This document shows, one piece after another, positions 55,694 through 64,000 of a stretch of 64,000 nt of DNA (position 1 is its first letter; each line of letters starts with the position of its first letter). A program made the position numbers and the translations under genes. The stretch lies in the NCBI RefSeq assembly GCF_009905375.1, contig NC_133653.1:66499414-66563413 (forward strand). Reading direction: 5' to 3'. Below the pieces are notes generated by a model. It made no database searches and was not told the DNA's origin. It worked only from the letters and a program-made list of their open reading frames with translations. The stretch comes from Apium graveolens (Eukaryota > Streptophyta > Magnoliopsida > Apiales > Apiaceae).

Positions 55694-57186
55694 TTTTGTG
55701 TAAAATAAGTGAGAAAATGTGTGTTTGCAAAGTGTTTGATAAAATGCCTGTGAAAGATAGAGCTTCAGAGAATATTAGAAAGAGAGAGAGAATAATAAAG
55801 ATAAGAAAAGAATTAGAAAGTAGGTAAAGATTATAAAATCCTTTAACTCCCATATATATACTCTCTCCACTCAACAGTTCTTTTTGGAAGTAAAACAGAC
55901 ACTTTACACCTGTCAGCCAGTAAATAGTTAAAGCAGTAGTTAGTGGGCACGAGAAATAAGCAGTAATTATTGTGCACATGCAGTTTTTTAAGGCAAACAC
56001 GTTTCTCACTAACCAAATGATTATGACTGTTCTTATCTCACTTAAATATATTCTAATAAATATGGCCGTTACAATAAAACCACAAATAAGTCAAGTAATT
56101 AGATAATGCCACGTAAGCATCAGGATTTACATCAGAACTTGACTATTATCAGAACTTAACAGTCATCAGAATATGGCTACTATACTCAAAAAGTGAAAGT
56201 CTGTTTCTGTGATTCATCATACAAATACTAACTGGTTTCTTTAGAGTTTAATCATCAGAACTTTCATTAGAACTTGTCCTCAAAATTTGTACAAATAAGA
56301 TTAAACTGTTTGTCAAAAACAACTTAATCACCACTATAATTTTCATCATTTACATGGAGTGAGAGTGTGTGCATTTGCAAATGATCAGATTATGATTAAA
56401 GTCTGATAAACTTCAGTATATCTTAGAAATAAGTCATAACTGAGAAAAGTGCTTAAAATATGTCTTTAATTTTGAAGTCTACTATAGAATAAATTTATAC
56501 AAGAGTCCACCTCTACTGTTTGTGCTTATTTTATGCATCTTTTGACATTCTTTTTACAGTGGCTTCTCAGTGTAAGTGAGTCACAACTGCTATCATAATT
56601 TATGCTATTATCAGAGTATTTCTCCAGTAATCAGAGAATGTGAAAAGTCACAAAGAAAAAAAATTATTTGCTTTTCTAATGCATATAACTTAATACCAGC
56701 GATGCACTTAGGTCATTCCTTCCACATATTTACTCTAGATCTCAAAGGAGTACCTGACTTCAATTTTCTTTTTTTTTTTTCTTCAGAAAAGTGAGGCTTA
56801 TCAAGCATGTGGTTCATCCTTAAGACTTACTGACATCAGAATTTGACAGATAAGAAGCAAGAATCTAGTTTGTGACTTAGTAATAAGATACACAAAGTAA
56901 ATTTGACTAAGCTCAACATCAGAATTTGCTTATGTTAATGAATTTCCACATAAACAACTAATTCAAACATGGGATTTCTAGTATGTTAAAGACTACTAGG
57001 TGAGCATCTAGCACAGTAATCCTCATTGGATTGAATAGTCACAGAACATTCAAAATACTATCAGAGTGTATAAAATCACATCAGATAACAATCAGTATTT
57101 AATATATTACAATTTAAGCACATATTTCATAAAGATAAGACAATCTGTAAACACTGATCATAAAGTCTGATGCATGAGAACAAAAA
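55694..57186 (-). other. Spacer of Y between pol and ORF2
   Basis: Non-coding. On the minus strand it begins with sequence like the start of the Z spacer, has ATCAGAACT motifs (plus orientation, 56130-56275), a T-rich run (56770-56782) and ends in a TATATATA box (55853-55860) with a CT-rich leader before ORF2. The small ORF of Z has no counterpart here. Confidence 0.65.
55853..55860 (-). promoter_or_regulatory. TATA box upstream of ORF2 of Y
   Basis: TATATATA in GAGTATATATATGGG on the minus strand, about 160 bp before the ATG at 55693. Confidence 0.55.
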
Positions 57187-57914
57187 CTAAGCAGATTTTG
57201 AGAAATAACCTGAAACCATTCCAAGTTCATTTACCAGTCTTGTAAAAGTAGCTTCACGTAGTGGTTTTGTGAAGATATCTGCTAGTTGTTGATCTGTTGG
57301 AACAAAATGCAAATCCACTGTACCTTCCATCACATGTTCCCTTATGAAATGGTACCTAATGCTGATGTGCTTTATCATTGAGTGTTGGACTGGATTACCT
57401 GTCATAGCAATAGCACTTTGATTATCACAATAAATAGGTATTTTAGATAAATTCTAACCCATAGTCCAGTAACTGATTCTTCATCCAAAGAATCTGTGCA
57501 CAACAGCTTTCTGCAACAATATATTCTGCTTCTGCAGTTGATGTGGAAATTGATTTCTATTTCTTTCTAAACCAAGAAACTAATCTGTCTCCAAGAAATT
57601 GGCAACTTCCACTAGTGCTTTTCCTTTCTATTTTGCATCCTGCAAAATCTGCATCTGAGTAACCTATTAGCTTAAAATCTGATTCTCTAGGATACCACAA
57701 TCATAGATCAGCTGTACCCTTGAGGTACTTGAAAATCCTTTTCACAACTATTAGATGAGGTTCTCTTGGATCAGCCTAAAATCTTGCACAAAGACAGGTA
57801 GCATACATGATATCAGGTCTACTTACAGTTAAATAGAGTAAAGAGCCAATCATACCTCTATAGTTAGTAATATCTACTGATGCTCTAGTATCTTTATCTA
57901 ACTTGGTTGCAGTA
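57187..57914 (-). pseudogene. End of pol of Y (RT thumb and RNase H)
   Basis: Minus strand: [50 protein letters not shown], then [20 protein letters not shown] to SGYFSKSA at 57187. Several in-frame stops. Same protein as the end of Z pol. The upstream part of Y is removed from view by the Athila-type LTR that starts at 57915, within the codons around TATKLDKD. Confidence 0.9.
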
Positions 57915-58146
57915 TGATAAGTAGCATTTTATACCACTTATAACGTCTTATAATGGCTTGAATTGATGTCTTAAAATCAAGTATTTTGTGTATTTGATGC
58001 ATTTTTCTAGTATTTGTGCATTTCAGGGTATTACTTGTATTTGTGGAGAGATTTCGTCAAGAATAAGCCTTAGTGTATGCTCGGCATTACAAGTGGGAAG
58101 TTAGGAGCAGAATGCAGCAAAGAACGGGAGCAAAAACAGAGTATTT

Positions 58147-58246
58147 TCCAGTAGGGGTCTAGGCGCCCGCTCAGCCTGGCTGAGCGGCCGCTAAGGGAGC
58201 TGGGCGCCCGCTCAGGATTGCTGAGCGGCCGCTCAGGGACGTAAAT
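58147..58246 (+). repeat. CpG-rich dyad array in second Athila-type LTR
   Basis: Two units of about 42 bp: GGCGCCCGCTCAGCCTGGCT-GAGCGGCCGCTAAGGGAGCTG and a near copy. Each contains the inverted repeat GCTCAGC / GCTGAGC. It sits 75-175 bp upstream of the TATA box, the same place as the array in the first Athila LTR, though the wording differs. Confidence 0.85.
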
Positions 58247-58320
58247 TAAAATAATTATTTTTAGACTCCTAATTCTGTTGAACTTCCGACTTCTGAGATA
58301 GCTGGGTTTTGTGGGACTCC

Positions 58321-58328
58321 TATATAAG
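58321..58328 (+). promoter_or_regulatory. TATA box in second Athila-type LTR
   Basis: TATATAAG in CTCCTATATAAGTAG. Confidence 0.65.
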
Positions 58329-59007
58329 TAGTTTTCAGAGACGTTTCACGTATGTGGAATCATAGTATCAATCGAGGAGCAAGGAGTTAAGGAAGAAGAC
58401 CATTTTAGCACATCGCAACAAAGAGGAAGCATAGTTTCTTGTGATTCTTTATTTCGTTGTAACAGTGGATGCTAGTTTTCTTTACTTTGAACCTATTTAC
58501 TCTTGTGACGTACTCTGGTTTAATATAAGTAGTTTATTTAGTTATTCTCGTGTGTTTTTTATCATGTTTTCATATGAACTCATGGTGACGATGAGTTCAA
58601 TCATGGGCTAATAGTGATCATGGGGTCGTAACGGATTTACTATAGAACTCTTTAGTTAGTTGTTTAATACCTTAGTGTATGATGATTTTATGATATCTAG
58701 TATTGGTTGTGCTTATTCGTCTTATGTACGTCGCGAACATATAAGATAGGGTGTTAATCTCTTGTGAAGCGAAGGTGGATCTTGAGGTTTAGAACTTGCC
58801 ATGCTAGCATAGGTTCATGTATGTGTATGCATGATTAGCGGGTAACTATAACCGTTTTATTTGCCCTATGTAATTATAAGGAATAACTTGTGCTTAAATC
58901 GTTATGTTGTCAAATTCTGTAGACATATAGGGTCTCAACATAATTGATGCCTATTCAACTTCTATCTTAATTGTGGATGTTTGGTAGAATGGTATTAGTA
59001 CAACAAA

Positions 59008-60301
59008 TGTCACACCCCAACTTAAATAGCAAATTAAATATAACTATTACAACAAATAAATAAACATACCCAAATCCAAGATCTTATAGTTTAGGGTTTG
59101 GAACAGCCCAACACTACCATCTATTATAACTGATTTTAAATACCGAGTCCTCACACAAACTACTATCACTTATTCTACCTGAGCTCGAACATAAGCATCA
59201 GCATCACAGGTCTTACGGGCAGTCTGCTTGAATCTAACCATAGCTGCTAGCTGTAATATCAGGGTAAAGCAAGGAGTGAGCCAAATGCTCAACAAGTGCT
59301 AAACAATATGATAAAAATCATAAATCGAGATATATATTAAAGAATGTCAATGGGAAGACATAACCAGTGATAACGAGAGATAAAACTTTGGGTGATGGCA
59401 TCATTCCGTTTGTATTAAAACAATTTCAAAATCATATCTTAATCAAAATCATTTTATGATGCTACGGATTACAGCCGGTGATCAGCCGCGAAGTAATCCC
59501 GAACCTCGCTGGGTTCTAAAATATTAATGGGAATCCCTAGGTAACTTTTAAGCCTAATATAAGTGAGGAAAGGACTCACGTCTCAGTCCAGATCCACTAT
59601 TCAAGGAAAACATTTATCCCCCTTTGGGACTGAAAACCCGCATTTTATTTATTTCAAAAATTGATGCCGATTTATAAAAAAATCTCTTCTACAGTAAACA
59701 TTTTTTTTATCAAGGGATTATAGATCAACTCGCAACACGGGAAATATGGTACTAAATCTCAGGGCCATGATTCACAAAACTATACTCTATTAAAGTAACT
59801 GAATGGTTTTCATATATCAAAGATTAGACAAGGGGATTTAGTTAGGCTATTGGATATTATAAAGGGTAATGCCAAATTGGGCTTAAAGCAATGGTTTCTC
59901 ATCAAGGTTCAAGTGCTGGATCATCAAGAAGATAAGCTTCATGAATACTAAGGGTGTTAAGGTATGCAGAAATGATCTTTAACTCAGGATATATCAGAAT
60001 TGTCAAGCTTCAGGATAAGAAAGAGGAGTATCAATCAATGAGGAATCACTTTGATAAGTATCTGGCTTTTAGGGTTCAAGGTAATGTTCTATAGGGGTTC
60101 AAGTATCAGGATGAGATATCAATACTTAGGAATCATCAGTATGTTAATCAAGAGAATCAACCAAGAGTTGTAACTACCCTTTCTTTTATTATGGCATTCA
60201 AATTACTTTAATATACTATCATGATATGACTTTTGAACTACTTGCAATACGTACTCAAGGGTTCATGGCATTTCAAGGATAAACATAAGGTACGCTTGAC
60301 T

Positions 60302-60336
<35 letters not shown>

Positions 60337-63055
60337 AAATGACTCAGGATAGTTGCAGCAATGCATGAACTATTAGCAGTAAATATGAGGGACAAGTTGA
60401 ATCACTTGCCTTGAGAAAGGCTGGTCCGGTTTGACTGGTAGGAGCAACTAGAGCTTCACTCGACCTTTATGACAAGTTTTCCCTCGTCTCGAGATCCTAC
60501 ATAAATAATAATAATCCTCGTTATAATATATTCTCACCAACTTAACCTATTTACAACCCGAATTTAAACACGGATGGCACTTAGGCCTATATGTACTTAA
60601 TTTATATTCACCTATAATTTATAATTGTACACACATAGCCACATAATCACATATCATATATTAATACCAAATAACACCATATACACCATAATGCAACACT
60701 AGACTTGGATGATCTCGACTCACAACTTATGTCACTTGGTCGCTAAACTAGACAAAGTCTTCTAATTTTGGTTTCCTAACTCGATGTGCCTTTACTAAAC
60801 TATCCAAGACCTATTGACCCTACCTTGTGCCTTTTATTCTACTGACCATATACTATCTTAAAACTATGGTGGTTAACCAAGACCTCACTCCTAAGTATTC
60901 TAAAACTATGTGATGAGTGAAAGTGCTCACTGGTGCAAATTTCAGAATGACAACTATGGTTTCTTGAGTGCATTAGACACTCTTAAACTACAAGTTTTCC
61001 TTCAAAACTTTTACACAAGACTCTCCTGACCTAAGGTCATCTCCCAAACTTGATATGGCTCAAGGGTCTGGCTTGGGCCTTCTTGGGCCTAAGCTCAAAG
61101 TCCATGGTTCCCCTGTTTTCCTGGGCAGAAAATACCCTAACTTGAATTAACTTGTGACACATGGTTCTAACTCATATTCTATGAACTATGGTTGGAAAAA
61201 CTTCTCTAACACTTTCTCTAACTAAGGCCCAACAGGGCCTAATGAGGGCCTACCCATGGCATGGTCAAATCTCCCTATTTCTAAGTTGCAACAAAATTGT
61301 CCCCTGCTGGACAGATTTTGTTATTCTACTTGTGCACCTAACCAAATGACATGCAAACCTCCAACAACACCTAAAACCTTTTATATACTCCCAATACTAA
61401 CTTCTGGAGGCTTGGGCCTCAAAGTTCACATCAATGACATGGTCAAAACTCACTCTAAACCTCAGTGTACTAAACTGATTTTCTGCAGAAACTATAATTC
61501 TCCTTCCTCCAAGGTTTTGACTTGACAAACTCAACCAGCAACAACCCAATACCCAAACCAAGACTTAAACATGGTGATCTACTGAACTAACTCCCTTAAA
61601 CTCAAAATAATCTTGGTGGAGATCATCCTTACCTAAGGTGCAATCATGGCAAAACAAAAGAAATCACATTTGACAACTCATAAATCATCAAGTTTTTGAA
61701 ACAACAAGTTATGCATTTTATAAAAGATATACACGACTTATTACCATGCATCAAGAAGAATTAATCAATATTAACACATTATTCCTACTGAAATTAAATC
61801 TTACTAATACAATCTTTCCAAATGATCAAAATCTTATAACATTCTAAGTGAAATCCACATGCATGCATACCTTTGAGTTTTGCAAACCAAAACAACATAT
61901 TTTCTAAATATGTTTTACCAAGAAATTTACATGCAAGCCTAGCATGAGCTATATCTAGATGATCACTTAGCATGCAAGGAGTTTCATCAAATTTTTACTA
62001 AAAAATTCAAGCCATTATCACATAAACATGCAAAAATTGAACAAAGCAACAAGAATGGTCTCAAGAACCATTCATTCGGCTCCCCTATGGTCATGGCCAA
62101 ATGAAATGGAAGGGAATGGCCATTTAACATCAAGAGTTTTCTTCTCAAGACTTGGCACTTCACCATTCCTTGTAGTCCTCTCAAAAATAACCTTAAACTC
62201 ACAAGAATCAAGGTTGTACTTTGAGGTTCAACTAAAATCTTAACATGCAACCTTAAAACTTAAACTTCCTACTCAAAACTCTTTAAAATATAAGTGATCA
62301 TGGCATGGGAAGTAACATTTACTTGTTGTAGAAGGTGTAACTTGATTGAGAAAGAAAGAAAATGGGGAGGGGGTTGGTCTCGGCAAAACCCGAGAGTGAG
62401 GGGGGAGAAAACCGAGAGTGAGAGAGAGGAGAGAGGGAAGAAAGAGTGTGGTGGTGAGTGATGTGTGAAATGATCATGTCTTTACTTGTTTTATGGTTTT
62501 TGTTTTGACAAATGTGAGTGGAAATATGAATTGACATGACCACCCTTCCACTTAAACTTGGATCATTTTGCATGCAAGGGTAAAGGAGGAATTTGGCCAG
62601 AAAATAAGAGTTAGTGGGGTGGTAATTGTCTCTTTAGCCCTTTTGGATTGAATAGAAAGGATTTGCATGCAAGGACAACTATGTAATTTGCTAATTATAA
62701 TAATTAACATTTATAAAGATTTATTTTTATAAAATAAAACACAAGTTCAAAAATTATAAAATTTATACCATAAAATAACTTGGATTTTTAGAAATTTTAT
62801 AAAACTACTTTTGAAATTTGTGAACAAATAACTTTTAAAAAGACATTTATTCAAGATTTAAAAATATTCCTTATAAATCAAAAATGAAAGAAATAAATAA
62901 ATTTTTGCTTTGAAAATTCATATACCATATAATGAAAATTTAAGAAGCAGAAATTCTCATTCACACAAGCATACAATAGTTGAATATATTGGCATTCGGC
63001 TTTATAATTACACCAAATTTACAATTAATATTACACAAAAATGCCGGGTGTAACA
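59008..63055 (-). repeat. 3' LTR of Tekay element
   Basis: Plus-strand TGTCACACCCCAACTT at one end, GCCGGGTGTAACA at the other (minus TGTTACACCCGGC). Contains an (AT)n run at 60305-60334. Open frames within (61256-61525, 61987-62250, 62319-62573) have no recognisable family and are treated as chance. A 4 kb LTR is long but known for this lineage; whether it contains another small insertion cannot be settled from one copy. Confidence 0.82.
60305..60334. repeat. (AT)n microsatellite
   Basis: About 15 AT dinucleotides in the Tekay LTR. Confidence 0.95.
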
Positions 63056-63070
63056 TCCTCTCCCCCTTAA
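63056..63070 (-). other. Polypurine tract of Tekay element
   Basis: Minus-strand TTAAGGGGGAGAGGA directly before TGTTACACC. Confidence 0.88.
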
Positions 63071-63089
63071 GGGATTCTGTCCCCAGAAT

Positions 63090-64000
63090 CTAAGAGAACA
63101 GATGAGGATACCGGGAACGCATATCAGACTCTAACTCCCAAGTCGATTCTTCGACCTTAGGGTTCCTCCAAAGTACTTTTACTAACTTTACTGACTTATT
63201 TCTAAGACTCTTCTCTTGCCAGTCGAGTATTTTGACCGGTTGCTCCACAAATGACAGGTCTGCCTGAATTTTTACTGGTTCATATTCTATTATATGGCTA
63301 GCGTCAGGATTGTACTTCTTAAGCAATGACACATGGAACACATTATGCACGTGCTGATACTGAGGTGGTAAGGCCAACTCGTAGGCCACCTTCCCTACTT
63401 GACTCAAAATTTCAAAAGGACCTATGTATCTAGGTGCTAACTTCCCTTTCTTGACGAATCTAGACAACCCTTTTCTAGGTGACACCTTCAACAAAACAGC
63501 TTCGCCAATTTGGAATTGAACATCCTTACGTGTCGGATCCGCATACTTCCTTTGTTTATCTTGAGCAGTAAGTAGCCTTTTCTGAATTAACTTGACTGAG
63601 TCATGCAATTGTTGTACCAATTCTGAGCCGAGAATCCTTCCTTCTCCTACTTCATCCCAACTTTTTGGTGATCTACATTTTCGCCCGTACAAAGCTTCGT
63701 ATGGTGGCATGCCGATACTGGAATGATAGCTATTGTTGTAAGAGAATTCAATCAACGACAAGTGGTCGTCCCAACTTCCTGCAAAATCGATTGCACAACT
63801 GCGCAACATGTCTTCGATTGTTTGAATTATCCTTTCGCTTTATCCATCAGTCTACGGGTGGTACGCCGTGCTCATATTCAATTTCGTGCCAAGACATTCT
63901 TGAAATTGCTTCCAAAATCTCGAGTTAAATCGGGGATATCTATCTGAAACTATTGATACAGGTACTTCATGCCTTAGTACGATTTCGCGCACATACAGAT
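63090..64000 (-). pseudogene. Tekay integrase C-terminal half with chromodomain (partial)
   Basis: From the window edge to 63810 the frame holds integrase core remnants ([20 protein letters not shown], then MSTAYHP) with stops near 63846 and 63840. From 63809 it is open: SYNNSYHSSIGMPPYEALYG, EAVLLKVSPRKGLSRF, GPFEILSQVGKVAYELALPP (GPY/F module), HNVFHVSLLKKYNPDASHII, and a C-terminal chromodomain (VEQPVKILDWQEKSLRNKSV, LVKVLWRNPKVEESTWELES) ending RYPHLFS at 63090. Chromodomains of this lineage target integration to heterochromatin. The chromodomain frame itself is intact; stops lie upstream. Confidence 0.92.

Larger units (their letters stand above)
57915..59007 (+). repeat. Athila-type LTR, second family, truncated by Tekay
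   Basis: Begins TGATAAGTAGCATTTTATAC, which aligns with the start of the Athila LTR at 20013 read on the minus strand (TGTTGAGTGGCATTTATGAC), and keeps similar wording throughout (for example GCATTTCAGGGTATTACTTG, GAACTTGCCATGCTAGCATA). TATATAAG at 58321-58328; a CpG-rich array at 58147-58246 just upstream. Cut at 59007 in ...AGTACAACAAA by the Tekay LTR. The left flank is CAGTA; the other end is outside the window. Confidence 0.85.
59008..64000 (-). mobile_element. Tekay (Del) chromovirus, 3' part, runs off the window
   Basis: Minus-strand Ty3/gypsy element with a 4.05 kb 3' LTR (59008-63055), polypurine tract, and the end of pol with a chromodomain. It is inserted in the Athila-type LTR (left flank ACAAA). 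The 5' LTR, gag and most of pol are beyond 64000. Confidence 0.9.

Noticed and set aside
61256..62573. ORFs inside the Tekay LTR as captured genes
   Set aside because: No recognisable protein pattern, low-complexity composition, no splice or promoter support; a second LTR copy is needed to judge.
1..64000. Integrated pararetrovirus or other viral DNA, tRNA or rRNA genes
   Set aside because: No movement protein or coat-type patterns, and no tRNA cloverleaf or rRNA sequence was noticed; primer-site matches to tRNA ends are accounted for by LTR elements.

Overview
The window is a block of nested, mostly decayed plant transposable elements with no intact host gene. Sequence type (AT-rich, LTR retrotransposons 8-20 kb long, a CACTA transposon, spliceosomal exon fragments) points to a eudicot with a large repeat-rich genome, probably pericentromeric or other heterochromatic DNA. 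Resemblance of the SIRE-like Copia proteins to those of Apiaceae and related asterids is a recollection and is held with low confidence.

Layout, left to right. (1) 1-9652: the 3' part of a long gypsy-type LTR (start lies before the window), split by a complete Tork-like Copia element at 138-8388 (minus strand, 1.7 kb LTRs, target duplication GATAG). That gypsy LTR itself sits inside the RNase H/integrase region of a Tekay-like gypsy element (9653-10217). (2) 9188-15399: a 3.1 kb tandem duplication containing the gypsy LTR tail, the Tekay pol scrap, and the 3' LTR and ORF2 tail of a SIRE-like Copia element here called X (minus strand). (3) 15001-18575 and 38484-39570: the long ORF2 of X, split by an Athila-like gypsy element at 18581-38478 (minus strand, target duplication ACTCT). 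Inside the Athila pol, exactly at the RNase H/integrase junction, sits a CACTA transposon (24449-32924, target duplication TTT) that carries captured exons of host genes; inside one of these exons is a 3.4 kb solo gypsy LTR (25588-29028, target duplication AATAG). (4) 40215-57914: a second SIRE-like Copia element, Y (minus strand), split by a younger complete relative, Z (43118-54871, plus strand, target duplication TATAG), and cut at its pol side by an Athila-type LTR (57915-59007). (5) 59008-64000: a Tekay chromovirus (minus strand) with a 4.0 kb 3' LTR and integrase plus chromodomain, inserted in that Athila-type LTR and running off the window.

The main biological theme is that unrelated LTR elements here (SIRE-like Copia X, Y, Z and Athila-like gypsy) each carry an extra large ORF downstream of pol, preceded by its own TATA box. 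In X and in Athila the upstream repeat module of that internal promoter is the same as the repeat module upstream of the TATA box in the LTR. This suggests a copied, co-regulated promoter for the third ORF. All coding regions carry stops, shifts or deletions, so none of the elements looks autonomous; Z lacks protease and the Tork-like element lacks most of gag and the core of RNase H.
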